Source: Hyphomicrobium sp. (lineage in GTDB: Bacteria > Pseudomonadota > Alphaproteobacteria > Rhizobiales > Hyphomicrobiaceae). Taken from it: a stretch of DNA of 64,000 bases. This document shows positions 16,197-25,970 of this stretch, one piece after another. How positions within the stretch are numbered: the stretch's first letter is position 1; every line of letters begins with the position of its first letter. The stretch spans positions 1 to 64,000 of the forward strand of contig NZ_WBUE01000015.1 in the NCBI RefSeq assembly GCF_009026145.1, in the 5' to 3' direction. Position numbers and translations under genes: made by a program. The notes below the pieces were generated by a model. The model was not told the origin of the DNA. It saw nothing but the letters and a program-made list of their open reading frames with translations, and searched no databases.

Positions 16197-17328
16197 TTAG
16201 TCGAGGTCGGCGACCTCCACCTGGGCGCCGCCCTTGATGCGCTGCGCCAACGCGCTCTCGATGAACGGATCGATCTCGCCGTCGAGCACGGCGGCGGGAT
16301 TGGTACTCTGCGTGCCGGTGCGCAGGTCCTTCACCAACTGATACGGCTGCAGCACGTAGGAACGGATCTGGTGTCCCCAGCCGATGTCCGTCTTGCTCGC
16401 GGCCTCGGCGTTGGCCTTCTCCTCGCGCTTCTTCAATTCCAGCTCATAGAGCCGCGACTTGAGCATCGCCCAGGCGATGGCGCGGTTCTTGATCTGCGAG
16501 CGCTCCTGCTGGCTGGCGACGGCGATGCCGGTTGGGATGTGCGTGATGCGCACGGCCGAATCGGTGGTGTTGACGTGCTGGCCGCCCGCACCCGAGGAGC
16601 GATAGGTGTCGACGCGGCAGTCGCTCTCCTTGATCTCGATGTCGATGTCGTCGTCGATCACTGGGTATACCCACACCGAGGCGAAGCTCGTGTGGCGGCG
16701 GGCGTTGGCATCGTAGGGCGAGATGCGTACCAGCCGATGCACGCCCGATTCCGTCTTCAGCCAGCCATAGGCGCCGTCGCCCTTGATCTCCATGGTGACC
16801 GACTTGATACCCGCCTCTTCGCCCGGGCTCTCCTCGAGCGTCGACACCTTGTAGCCGCGCTGCTCGGCCCAGCGCATGTACATGCGCGCCAGCATCGACG
16901 CCCAATCCTGGCTTTCCGTGCCGCCGGCGCCGGCGTGTACCTCCAGATAGGCGTCATTGCCGTCGGCCTCGCCGGACAGAAGCGCCTCGACGCTGCGCCG
17001 CTGCGCCTCCTCGTCCAGCTTCTTGAGCATGGCTTCACCTTCGGCGACCGAGGCGTCGTCGTCCTCCGCTTCGCCGAGCTCGATGAGCGTCACGCCGTCG
17101 TCGAGACCGCGCTGCAGCTCCTCATAGGCGGTGATGGAGCGCTCGAGCTGCTGGCGCTGGCGCATCACTTTCTGCGCCGCCTTGGGGTCATTCCAGAGGC
17201 TGGGGTCCTCTGCCCGCTTGTTCAACTCGGCAAGACGCTGCTGGGCCGTATCCCAGTCAAAGATGCCTCCGCAGGAGGCCGAGGGCCTCCTTGATGGAAT
17301 CGACGAGCTTTTGCGGTTCGGCACGCAT
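16197..17328 (-). CDS. prfB: Peptide chain release factor 2 (programmed +1 frameshift)
   Basis: The protein is about 376 residues, encoded in two overlapping frames. Translation starts at the ATG at 17328 and runs 23 codons to an in-frame TGA at 17259-17257. The context CTT TGA C is preceded by GGAGG, the classic prfB frameshift signal. Shifting +1 continues with DWDTAQQRL. The catalytic loop is [17 protein letters not shown]. The stop-recognition tripeptide, SPF in E. coli RF2, reads SPY here ([19 protein letters not shown]). The protein terminates at UGA and UAA, and the shift gives autoregulation. A coding call from one frame alone would miss the true N-terminus. Confidence 0.96.
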
Positions 17329-17443
17329 CGTTGCCTCCGAGGCGGTGCGATTTCAGGATAGGAGCAGTGATATAATCGTGGCGCGTGCGGCTGTAAACGC
17401 GAAGGCGCGCCGCAGTCGGGCGTACCTTCTCAGGCGCCGCGTC

Positions 17444-20035
17444 TCACCACAGGCCGCCGCGACCCGAGCCGTATCCGGGGCTGCTGCGCGGCCCGGGTTG
17501 AAAATAAGGATCGTCCGCCGAGCTTTCGTCGTCGCGCCCGGGGACGGCGCCCGTGCCCTGGTCCGTGAAGCCGATCACCGAATAGGCATCATCCGGCTCT
17601 TCGCCCGGCTTGAATGCCTCCATGATGCTCTGCGGGTCCTCCTCGCCGGCGCGCAAGCCGGTGCGCAGGTTGACGCGCGCCAGCTTGACCCCGGGCGGAA
17701 TGCGGAAGGGGGCGGCCGGCTGATCGGCAAGCGCTTCCTTCATGAAGCTGCCGAACACCGGCGCTGCGACCTTGCCGCCGGTGTTGCCTTTGCCCATCGG
17801 CGTCGGCGTGTCGTAGCCGACGAACACGCCGACCACCAGGTCGGGCGAATAGCCGACGAACCAGGCGTCTTTTTCCTCGTTGGTGGTGCCCGTCTTGCCG
17901 GCCAGCGGGCGCTCGAGCGCCTTTAGCGAGGTCGCCGTGCCGCGCTGAATGACCCCCTCGAGGATCGAGGTCAGCTGATAGGCGGTGTGCGGGTCGATGA
18001 TCTGCACCCGGTCGTCGGGAATCTCCGGCTCCTCCTGCCCGTTCCAGGCGTCGGACTTGCAGCCTTCGCACACGCGCTGATCGTGCCGCCAGACGGTACG
18101 CCCCCAGCGATCCTGAATGCGATCGATCAGGGTGGCGCGCACCTGATGCCCGCCGTTGGCGATCGAGCAATAGCCCGTGGCAAGCCGCAGCAGCGTCGTC
18201 TCGCCGGCGCCGAGCGACATCGCCAGCACCGGCAGAAGATCGTCGTAGATGCCGAAACGCTTGGCGTAGTCGGTTATCAGCGGCATGCCGAGATCTTGCG
18301 CGAGGCGCACCGTCATCTGGTTGCGCGAGTGCTCGATGCCGAAGCGCAGCGTCGACGGACCGGCCGAGTGCTCCTTCTCGTAGTTCTCCGGCCTCCAAAT
18401 GTCCTGCCCGGGTCCCTGCTCGATCTCGATTGGTGCATCGAGGATGATCGACGTCGGCTTGTAGCCGTTGTCGAGCGCCGCCGCATAGACGAACGGCTTA
18501 AACACCGAGCCGGGCTGGCGCCTCGCCTGAATGGCGCGATCGAACTGGCTCATGGCGAACGAGAAGCCACCGACCACCGCCAGCACGCGCCCCGTATTGG
18601 GGTCGAGCGCGACGATGCCGCCGCCCGCCTCGGGGATCTGCATGAGCGACCACACGCCGCTCAAGTTGTCCGGGTTCTTCGGCGCCACATAGATGACGTC
18701 CCCCGGCGCGACTACGTCGGTTACCGCCTTGGGCGCAACCTTCTTCCTCGCCGACTTCGCCCACTTCATCTCCTCGAAGGCGATCTCGACTGCCTCGCGC
18801 TTGCCGACCAGCGCCCCGTCCTGTTGCTTCTCCGGACGCAGCCCGACAACTGCCTTGCCGGCGTCGGCCTTGAGCACGACACCGAGCCGCCACGGCTGAA
18901 TGTCGGGCGGGCTTTCGACCGCATCGAGCGCCTTGCCCCAATCACCGGCAATATCGAGTTTGGCCACCGGCCCGCGCCAGCCCTTGCTGCGGTCAAACTG
19001 CACGAGGCCATCCATGAGCGAGGTGCGCGCCGCCTTCTGCAGGCGCGGGTCGAGCGTCGTGCGCACCGACAGGCCGCCGTTGTACAGCTTGTCCTCGCCG
19101 AACTGAGACAACAGCGTGCGCCGCACTTCCTCGGCGAAGAACTCGGCGGCGAAGATGTGCGCGCCCGACGGGCGGATATTGACGCCCAGCGGCTTGGCCT
19201 TTGCCTCTTCGGCCTCCTCGGCCGTGATGTAGCCGTTCTCGTGCATCTGGCCGATGATCCAGTTGCGCCGGATCAGCGCCTGCTTCTCGCGCCGGAACGG
19301 ATGGTAGTTGTTGGGGCCCTTGGGGAGCGCCGCCAGGTAGGCGACCTCCTCGATCGACAGGTCCTGCAGCTCCTTGTTGAAGTAGCTGAGGCTCGCAGCG
19401 GCGATGCCATAGGCGCCGATGCCGAAATAGATCTCGTTGAGGTAGAGCTCGAGGATCTTGTCCTTCGAGTAGGCGCGCTCGATGCGGATGGCAAGGATCG
19501 CCTCCTTGATCTTGCGCTCCATGGAGCGTTCGCTGCTCAACAGGAAGTTCTTGGCCACCTGCTGGGTGATGGTCGACCCGCCTTCGGCGCGCCGATCGGT
19601 GCCCTGGATCTTGGCCTCGACGACCTTGAACACGGCACGCGCGATGCCCTGGAAGTCGACGCCGCCGTGCTCGTAGAAGCGCTTGTCCTCGGCCGACAGG
19701 AAGGCGGCGATCACCCGTTTCGGGATGGTGTTGATGGGCACGAAAATGCGCCGCTCGCGCGCGTACTCGGCGATCAGCGCGCCGTTGTGCGCGTGGATGC
19801 GCGTCATCACCGGCGGCTCGTACTTCGCCAGGCTTTCGTAGTCTGGCAGGTCCTGCGAGACCTTCCAAAGCAGATAGCCGGCCGCTGCCGAGGCGCAGAT
19901 GAACACGACAACGCCGGCCGCGAACCCGAAGCCCAGGAAGCTCAGGAGCAGGCTCTTGCGCCGCTTCCGCCGCCGCCGCGGCGGCGGCTCGGACGGATAT
20001 ATCGGCTCAGGCGGGTATAGGGGCTCGCGCATCAA
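17444..20035 (-). CDS. mrcA: Penicillin-binding protein 1A
   Basis: This encodes 863 residues. A basic cytoplasmic tail with an Arg/Lys run is followed by one membrane helix (about 29-57). The glycosyltransferase domain has SAEDKRFYEHGG (catalytic Glu116) and GGSTITQQVAKN. An OB-like insert follows. The transpeptidase domain has QPGSVFKPF (nucleophile Ser), SRNQMT (SxN) and LAGKTGTTN (KTG). The enzyme polymerises and crosslinks peptidoglycan in the periplasm. The position between prfB and the amidase gene is the conserved alphaproteobacterial order. The C-terminal tail is acidic and Gly-rich. Confidence 0.97.
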   Translation of the reverse strand: MMREPLYPPEPIYPSEPPPRRRRKRRKSLLLSFLGFGFAAGVVVFICASAAAGYLLWKVSQDLPDYESLAKYEPPVMTRIHAHNGALIAEYARERRIFVPINTIPKRVIAAFLSAEDKRFYEHGGVDFQGIARAVFKVVEAKIQGTDRRAEGGSTITQQVAKNFLLSSERSMERKIKEAILAIRIERAYSKDKILELYLNEIYFGIGAYGIAAASLSYFNKELQDLSIEEVAYLAALPKGPNNYHPFRREKQALIRRNWIIGQMHENGYITAEEAEEAKAKPLGVNIRPSGAHIFAAEFFAEEVRRTLLSQFGEDKLYNGGLSVRTTLDPRLQKAARTSLMDGLVQFDRSKGWRGPVAKLDIAGDWGKALDAVESPPDIQPWRLGVVLKADAGKAVVGLRPEKQQDGALVGKREAVEIAFEEMKWAKSARKKVAPKAVTDVVAPGDVIYVAPKNPDNLSGVWSLMQIPEAGGGIVALDPNTGRVLAVVGGFSFAMSQFDRAIQARRQPGSVFKPFVYAAALDNGYKPTSIILDAPIEIEQGPGQDIWRPENYEKEHSAGPSTLRFGIEHSRNQMTVRLAQDLGMPLITDYAKRFGIYDDLLPVLAMSLGAGETTLLRLATGYCSIANGGHQVRATLIDRIQDRWGRTVWRHDQRVCEGCKSDAWNGQEEPEIPDDRVQIIDPHTAYQLTSILEGVIQRGTATSLKALERPLAGKTGTTNEEKDAWFVGYSPDLVVGVFVGYDTPTPMGKGNTGGKVAAPVFGSFMKEALADQPAAPFRIPPGVKLARVNLRTGLRAGEEDPQSIMEAFKPGEEPDDAYSVIGFTDQGTGAVPGRDDESSADDPYFQPGPRSSPGYGSGRGGLW

Positions 20036-20203
20036 CCTCTAATTCCGTTGATCGTGCGTGTTCGGTTGATCTGGCATTTCCGCGCGAGCCTGATGGCTAC
20101 AGGAGGCGACGCCGCGAAGCAGGCACATTAGCATGGATTGTGGCATCAAGTCGTCGCTCACCGGAGTTTAGATAACGTGACGCGCGGGGCAGGGGTTCGA
20201 GCC

Positions 20204-21490
20204 TCACCGCGCCTTTGCCGTACGCTTGGAAAAATAAGAATCGACCGCTGTTCCGATCGCCGCGGCGACGCGCCGCTGCCATGCCGCAGAATTGAGCAAC
20301 CTCTCGTCCTCGGGGTGGCTCATATAGCCCAGTTCGACCAGCACCGACGGCGTGTCCGCCTGACGCAGCACCTTGAACGCCGCCGAGCGCTGCGGATTGC
20401 CGGACAGCGAGATGGTCGCACCCAGGCGCTTCACGAGCGTGTTGGAGAAATCGGCGGAGAAATTCGACGTCTCGCGCTTCAACAGGTCGATGAGAATGCT
20501 GCGCACCTCCCCCTCCTCCTCGAAGTTCGCCGTCTGCAGGCCGGCAACGGCGTCGGAGTTGTTCTCCTTCTCGGCCATCCGCCGTGCCTCCTCGTCCGAG
20601 GCCCGCTCCGAGAGGGTGTAGACCGTCGCCCCCCGCACGGTGTTGACGAACCCCTTCTGCGCGATGGCGTCGGCGTGCAGCGAGATGAAGAGATCGGCGG
20701 CAAGGTCGCGGGACATCTTGAGCCGCTGGTCGAGGGACACAAAAACGTCGGTCTTCCGCGTCATCCTCACGTCGTAACGGCCGCTGGCCGACAATTGCGC
20801 CCTCAGTGCATGCGCTACGGCCAGCACAATGGTCTTTTCCCTCAGGTTCCCGGCGCTGGTGGTCCCCGGGTCGATGCCGCCATGTCCGGCGTCGATGAGG
20901 ATCACCGGCTTGATGCGGTCCCTTTTCCTGGCCGCGGGTGGCGGGGCTGGATCCGCCTTCGCCGGCGCGGCGCGCGCCGCGCCCGTACCGGTGCCGAACG
21001 ACTGCGCGGAGGTCGGCCCCAGCTCGATCACCAGCTCGACCGAGCGAGCGCCGGTTGCCGCCATGTCGGCGCGCTTTATCACTACGGGCCCTGCCGTATC
21101 GATGACTACGCGGGCCTTGCCCTCCGCCAGCAGCCCGTAGCGGAAGGCCGAGACCAGCCCCCGGCCTTGTTGGCCGACGCCATCGGGAAGCTGAAACGCC
21201 ACGTCGGGAAGGTCGACGACGACGCGATAAGGATTGGCCAGGGTGTAAATCTCGGCGCGCACCCCGGCCGAGAGCGCCAATCGAAACGCCGTCGTCCGCC
21301 TATCGCCGGTGAGCTCGGCGCGCCTGGCCTCGACCATAGCGCTCTTGCGGTGGATGCTCGTCGGCTCTGCCGCTGCGCCGCCCATGGCGGCGATCACGGC
21401 AATGGGCAGCGCAAGGCTTAGAAATGCGCACACGGCGGCGCGCCACCTCCGCCGAGCCTCACGCACTTCATGTTGCAGATGCTTCTGCAT
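20204..21490 (-). CDS. amiC: N-acetylmuramoyl-L-alanine amidase (AmiC type)
   Basis: This encodes 428 residues from the ATG at 21490. A TTG at 21508 is an alternative, since GGAGG lies only 3 bases before the ATG. A signal peptide (about 20-42) is followed by an AMIN domain (about 55-160) that targets division sites, and an Amidase_3 zinc domain. The latter shows ILIDAGHGGIDPGT (zinc His), LFISLHADA (zinc His) and VLVELGYMSHPED (catalytic Glu). The enzyme cleaves the amide bond between MurNAc and the stem peptide during cell separation. It lies between mrcA and rne, the conserved order. Confidence 0.93.
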   Translation of the reverse strand: MQKHLQHEVREARRRWRAAVCAFLSLALPIAVIAAMGGAAAEPTSIHRKSAMVEARRAELTGDRRTTAFRLALSAGVRAEIYTLANPYRVVVDLPDVAFQLPDGVGQQGRGLVSAFRYGLLAEGKARVVIDTAGPVVIKRADMAATGARSVELVIELGPTSAQSFGTGTGAARAAPAKADPAPPPAARKRDRIKPVILIDAGHGGIDPGTTSAGNLREKTIVLAVAHALRAQLSASGRYDVRMTRKTDVFVSLDQRLKMSRDLAADLFISLHADAIAQKGFVNTVRGATVYTLSERASDEEARRMAEKENNSDAVAGLQTANFEEEGEVRSILIDLLKRETSNFSADFSNTLVKRLGATISLSGNPQRSAAFKVLRQADTPSVLVELGYMSHPEDERLLNSAAWQRRVAAAIGTAVDSYFSKRTAKAR

Positions 21491-22279
21491 CCCCCTCCGC
21501 CCTGGCAAAGGCTGGCATTCCGCCCCATTTTAACCAAACCTTTCCCGAATTTCCCTCAAATTGCAGGGAGTTGGCCGGAAGGTTCGCGTGCTGTGCCTTA
21601 TAACACGCTTGCAAGCCTACCGGTGAACCCGTACTTTCTAGTTCGTTGATGCAGCGGCGCTCTTGCTTGGACATTGTGCGCCGCAAGAACGAGTTGAACG
21701 GGCAACCGTCCCCTCGTTCACGCCGGTTCGCCGCTCCCCGCAGGGGACGGAGCCGCTGCAGACCGACGATCGAGTGGTTCGCCCTGCGCCCGCAAGCACA
21801 CGCTCCGGGTCATTCTGACGGCGGAGCCTTGAGCCTGAGGGCCAAGCTTGCGCCCGGCGCGACGGAGACCACTCGAAACTGTGGCAATCACCACTCGTAC
21901 GCTCCGCCATTCGCCCGGGAAAGGAAGGCGGACGGAGCAGGCGGAGTACCGCCCGGCGCCCCCGCCGATATGTGGGCAACACCCGGCGGGAGCGCGATTG
22001 CTCGCTCTCCCTCGCACCATTGAAAGACCTCGCAATGCTGAACTTCGGCACCAGCCATCTGCAGGCTCCAGCGCGCAACCGTCCGCGCCGCGGAGCACGC
22101 CCGGCCTCGCCCGGCGGCGGACGACTGTGCGCCACGCCTCAATCCCCCACTTTCCATCAACCATCGCAAACAATGACGCGCGCCCGAGGCCGGCGCCTCA
22201 CCGCCCTTGACCCAGTTCGCATCCGGACTGCGGCCGTGAGCGGCAGGCAGCCCAGCCGGCGCGCCAAGGATCTGCACAC
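21491..22279. other. Long intergenic region between divergent amidase and rne genes
   Basis: These 789 bases separate divergent amiC and rne. No credible gene was found; the open frames here are Arg/Pro-rich and overlap on both strands. A long untranslated leader is expected for rne, whose mRNA is controlled by its own product. A 9-10 bp inverted repeat, TCGAGTGGT/ACCACTCGA, lies near 21770-21880. The rne start is preceded by AAGGA at 9 bases. No known RNA motif was recognised. Confidence 0.5.
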
Positions 22280-25135
22280 ATGTCCAACAATAAGATGCTT
22301 ATCGATGCCACGCACCCGGAGGAAACCCGGGTTGTGGTGCTCCGCAATGGCCGGGTAGAGGAGTTCGACTTCGAATCTGCGGCCCGCAAACTGCTGCGGG
22401 GCAATATCTATCTCGCCAAGGTAACGCGCGTTGAGCCGTCGCTTCAGGCTGCCTTCGTCGAGTACGGCGGCAACCGCCACGGCTTCCTGGCCTTCAACGA
22501 AATTCATCCCGACTACTATCAGATCCCCATGGCCGACCGGCAGGCGCTCCTTGATGAGGAGGCTGCCGCCGAGGCTGCGGAGGAAGCCGCTGTCGACGCG
22601 CACGCAGAGGCGCTCGCCCGTCGACGGGCATCTGCTCCCGAGGAAGAGGATACGTTCGAGGTCATCGAGCCGCACGAGGGAGGCGATCCGCCCCACGAAG
22701 ACGGCGACGATGACGGCGAGGACGCTCCCCATCGGACGATGGCCGAGACGATGCCGCGCGAAGATAGGGTGCAGGCCGAGCCCGAGGGCGATGATGGCTC
22801 TGGGCTCGCCGCCAACGAGAACACGATGGATACGGCGCCGCCGGCCGAAGAGGTTGGGGGAGAGGCAGCGGCACCTGCCAGCGAGGAGAGCACTGCGACG
22901 GAGCTCGAGACCAACGCCGCCCCGGTCGAGGTCGAGCGCGTCGAGCAGGTGAGCACCGGCGAGGATGCACTCGAGGAGCTCCCCTCGCGTCCACGACGCC
23001 GCCCGCGCAGCTACAAGATCCAGGAGGTCATCAAGCGCCGGCAGGTGATCCTCGTGCAGGTCGTCAAGGAGGAGCGCGGCAACAAGGGCGCGGCGCTGAC
23101 CACCTATCTGTCGCTCGCCGGTCGCTACACCGTGTTGATGCCCAACACGGCCCGCGGCGGCGGCATCTCCCGCAAGATCACCAACCCGCAGGACCGCAAG
23201 CGCCTGAAGGCCATCGCCGCCGAGCTCGAGGTGCCCGAGGGCATGGGGCTGATCATCCGCACCGCCGGCGCTGCGCGCACCAAGCAGGAGATCAAGCGCG
23301 ACTTCGAATACCTCCTGCGCTTGTGGGAGAGCGTGCGCGACCTCACCCTGCAGAGCCAGGCGCCGAGCCTCGTCTACGAGGAAGGCAACCTCATCAAGCG
23401 GTCGATCCGCGACCTCTATAACAAGGACGTCGACGAGGTCATCGTCGCCGGCGGCGAAGCGCACCGCGAGGCGAAAGACTTCATGCGCATGCTCATGCCG
23501 AGCCATGCCAAGAACGTCACGCTCTATCAGGAGCCGGAGCCGCTGTTCACCCGCTTCCAGATCGAGCGGCAGCTGAATGCCATGTTCAGCCCGTACGTGA
23601 CGCTGCGCTCGGGCGGCTATCTCGTCATCAACCAGACCGAGGCGCTCGTCGCCATCGACGTCAACTCGGGCAAGGCGACGCGCGAGTTCTCCATCGAGGA
23701 AACCGCGCACCACACGAACCTCGAGGCGGCCGACGAAATCGCCCGTCAGTTGAAGCTGCGCGACCTCGCCGGCCTCATCGTCATCGACTTCATCGACATG
23801 GAGGAGAAGCGCAACAACCGCGCCGTCGAGCGCCGCTTGAAGGAGGCACTGCGCTTCGACCGGGCCCGCATCCAGGTCGGGCGCATCAGCCACTTCGGCC
23901 TCTTGGAAATGTCGCGCCAGCGCTTGCGCACCGGCGTGCTCGAGGGCTCCACCTCGCAGTGCCCGCACTGCCAGGGAACCGGCATCATCCGCTCGACCGA
24001 ATCCGTGGCACTCGCCGTGCTGCGCGGCCTCGAGGACTCCATCATGGCCGGCACGCGCGCGCCGCTCATCGCGACCACGACGCCGTCGGTGGCGCTCTAC
24101 ATCCTCAACAACAAGCGCCCCTTCATCAATGACATGGAGGGCCGCCTGGGGTTGCCGATCATGGTCACCGGCTCCGACAAGCTCGCCGGCGCCAACTTCA
24201 CGATCGAGAAGGGCGCTGCGCCGGCGCAGCCGCAGCGGCGCGTCGAGCGTAACGTCGTGAACATGGAGTCGGGCTTCGAGGGCGAAGACGAGGGCGGCGA
24301 GTACGAGGCCCGCGAGCAGCCTTCCGGCGATCGCGACATCTATGCGCAAGGCGATCGCGAGGCTGAGCGCGGCGGCTCGGAGGAGGGTGGGTCGCGCCGT
24401 CGCCGCCGTCGCCGTCGTGGCGGACGCCGCGGCGACCGCGAAGAGAATGGTAGCCGCTTCGCGGACGAAGCGCGCGGTGGCCAGGAGAGCTTCGGCGCCG
24501 ACGACGAGGCGCCCGGCGCTTACGAGCACGCCGTCGAAGACGTGCACGAGCACGATGACCACGAGCCGCACGCGCCCGACCACGAGCAGCGCGGAGAGCA
24601 GCAGGGCCAGGAAGGCGAGCGTATGCGCGAGCGCGGCGGCCGCAGCCGCAGGCGCGGACGTCGCGGTGGGCGCCGCGGCCGCGACCGCAATGGTCACGGC
24701 GAGCGCGCCGGAGAGGCGCCAGCTCAGGGTGGCGGTGACGAACCCTACGCCGGCGACGAGCAGCCGTACTATGAACCCGGCGCCGCCGACATGCCCGGGC
24801 ATGTCGAGGCCATCGCCGATTTCCCCAACCTGCCAGCCGACGGCAACGAGGTGCTTCCCGCCAAGGAGGTGCATCACAGCCAAGCAGAGCGCAGCCCCAC
24901 GAAGGAAGCGCACCATGTCGCGGCCGAGGAGCTGCCGGCCAAGGAAGCGCCGAGCGCGGCCGTCGCCACGGAGGAACCGCGCGCCGCGCGCCGCCGCGCC
25001 AGCTCTAGCGAGCCGCGTTTGGAGCGCATCGTCGTCGGCCAGCCGAATGGCGGCGAGCCGGTCGCGGAGGATGCCTCGGCGTCCAATGCACCGGCGCGCA
25101 AGGGCTGGTGGCAGCGCAAGCTCGGCGGCGAATAG
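22280..25135 (+). CDS. rne: Ribonuclease E
   Basis: This encodes 951 residues. An S1 domain begins the protein (NIYLAKVTRVEPSLQAAFVEYGGNRHGFL) and is interrupted by an acidic insertion (about 95-240), as in other alphaproteobacterial RNase E. The 5' sensor and DNase I-like catalytic core follow (VAIDVNSGKATREFSIEET, LIVIDFIDM with catalytic Asp). The zinc-link CPHC is at 561-564. The C-terminal 270 residues are a disordered Arg/Glu/Gly/His-rich scaffold for the degradosome. RNase E starts most mRNA decay and processes rRNA. The gene ends at a strong hairpin shared with the convergent neighbour. Confidence 0.97.
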   Translation: MSNNKMLIDATHPEETRVVVLRNGRVEEFDFESAARKLLRGNIYLAKVTRVEPSLQAAFVEYGGNRHGFLAFNEIHPDYYQIPMADRQALLDEEAAAEAAEEAAVDAHAEALARRRASAPEEEDTFEVIEPHEGGDPPHEDGDDDGEDAPHRTMAETMPREDRVQAEPEGDDGSGLAANENTMDTAPPAEEVGGEAAAPASEESTATELETNAAPVEVERVEQVSTGEDALEELPSRPRRRPRSYKIQEVIKRRQVILVQVVKEERGNKGAALTTYLSLAGRYTVLMPNTARGGGISRKITNPQDRKRLKAIAAELEVPEGMGLIIRTAGAARTKQEIKRDFEYLLRLWESVRDLTLQSQAPSLVYEEGNLIKRSIRDLYNKDVDEVIVAGGEAHREAKDFMRMLMPSHAKNVTLYQEPEPLFTRFQIERQLNAMFSPYVTLRSGGYLVINQTEALVAIDVNSGKATREFSIEETAHHTNLEAADEIARQLKLRDLAGLIVIDFIDMEEKRNNRAVERRLKEALRFDRARIQVGRISHFGLLEMSRQRLRTGVLEGSTSQCPHCQGTGIIRSTESVALAVLRGLEDSIMAGTRAPLIATTTPSVALYILNNKRPFINDMEGRLGLPIMVTGSDKLAGANFTIEKGAAPAQPQRRVERNVVNMESGFEGEDEGGEYEAREQPSGDRDIYAQGDREAERGGSEEGGSRRRRRRRRGGRRGDREENGSRFADEARGGQESFGADDEAPGAYEHAVEDVHEHDDHEPHAPDHEQRGEQQGQEGERMRERGGRSRRRGRRGGRRGRDRNGHGERAGEAPAQGGGDEPYAGDEQPYYEPGAADMPGHVEAIADFPNLPADGNEVLPAKEVHHSQAERSPTKEAHHVAAEELPAKEAPSAAVATEEPRAARRRASSSEPRLERIVVGQPNGGEPVAEDASASNAPARKGWWQRKLGGE

Positions 25136-25160
25136 GGCGAGTGCCCGTTGCAGGAACGCA

Positions 25161-25189
25161 CAAGGGCCGGAGCTGTGCTCCGGCCCTTG
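25161..25189. terminator. Hairpin between convergent rne and Spy-like gene
   Basis: A perfect 13-bp stem, CAAGGGCCGGAGC/GCTCCGGCCCTTG, has a 3-base loop (TGT). It lies 26 bases after the rne stop and 26 before the opposite stop. It has no T-run on either side but is very stable, and probably ends both transcripts. Confidence 0.6.
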
Positions 25190-25214
25190 CTGCATGCGCT
25201 AGGCGCTGCAAGCG

Positions 25215-25856
25215 CTAGTCGTTATCGGGGCCGCCATCCGGACCGTGGTCAGGCCCGGGTCCCGGGCCGCGGTCGTGGTGATGGGGACCATGGCCATGGC
25301 CGCCGCGGTGCATTGCCCAGCGCGGGCCGCGCGGGCCGCGGCCATCCTGTCCGAAATGGCTCAACACCCGCCCGGCAACGGCCTTCTGCTCCTCGCTGAA
25401 GGTTGCATAGAGGGGCTTCAGGGCCTCGGCGAACTCCTTGGCTTTGGCGGCACGCTCGGTCATCTTCGCGGCCCGCTCGGTGAGGCGCTGGCTGCGCTGC
25501 TCGATGCGCTCGGGCAGAGCGAGCTTCTCGCGCTTGGCCTTTTCCGCGCGGCGCTCCTCGCGCTTGGCTTGCCAAGCTTCACGCTGCTTGCGGCGGTCCT
25601 CGAAGGAGGCGCGGATCTTCTCCTCGACGGGCACCCACAGCTTCTCCTGGTCAGGCGACAACTTGAGCGCCGCCTTGGCAAAAGCGATGCGGCCATCCTG
25701 CAGGCGCGCCATCGTTTCGGGCGAGGGCCCGCGCCGCGCCTCGCTCTTCTCGACCGCCGGCTGGTCGCCAGAGGGCGCCTGCTGCGCCAGCACGATGGTA
25801 GCCGGGATCGTGGCAGCCATCAGCGTGGCGGCAAGCGCACGTGACAGATTGTTCAT
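25215..25856 (-). CDS. Spy/CpxP-like periplasmic protein (LTXXQ family)
   Basis: This encodes 213 residues. A signal peptide (1-24, cleaved near VLAQQ) is followed by an alpha-helical, charge-rich body. Two LTxxQ-like motifs are visible: KLSPDQEKLW and ATFSEEQKAV, with long Lys/Arg/Glu helices between. The last 40 residues are His/Gly/Pro-rich (HRGGHGHGPHHHDRGPG), suggesting metal binding. Spy/CpxP proteins are ATP-independent periplasmic chaperones or stress sensors. This copy probably serves envelope stress or metal buffering. No partner sensor kinase lies nearby. Confidence 0.82.
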   Translation of the reverse strand: MNNLSRALAATLMAATIPATIVLAQQAPSGDQPAVEKSEARRGPSPETMARLQDGRIAFAKAALKLSPDQEKLWVPVEEKIRASFEDRRKQREAWQAKREERRAEKAKREKLALPERIEQRSQRLTERAAKMTERAAKAKEFAEALKPLYATFSEEQKAVAGRVLSHFGQDGRGPRGPRWAMHRGGHGHGPHHHDRGPGPGPDHGPDGGPDND

Positions 25857-25970
25857 TGGGTTTCTCCTGATCCGTTTCGGCAGCCGCGCCTCGCTTTGCG
25901 CCGCTGTTGGGCAAAGAACGGGACGCCCCCGCGCGATCCGTCGCCGCGCTCATAGCCGGTAAGGGAAGGG

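Noticed and set aside
20190..20215. GGGTTCGAGCC, a T-loop-like sequence, as a possible tRNA end
   Set aside because: No cloverleaf or acceptor stem can be formed with the upstream bases, and the sequence runs into the amidase gene end.
21509..22279. Structured RNA (RNase P RNA, tmRNA or 6S RNA) in the rne leader region
   Set aside because: None of the conserved core sequences of these RNAs were found. Only short inverted repeats are present.
22157..25195. A 1012-codon open frame on the minus strand opposite rne
   Set aside because: It is the antisense shadow of rne. Its composition is Leu/Ala/Arg-rich with no recognisable domain, and rne itself has clear family motifs along the whole length.
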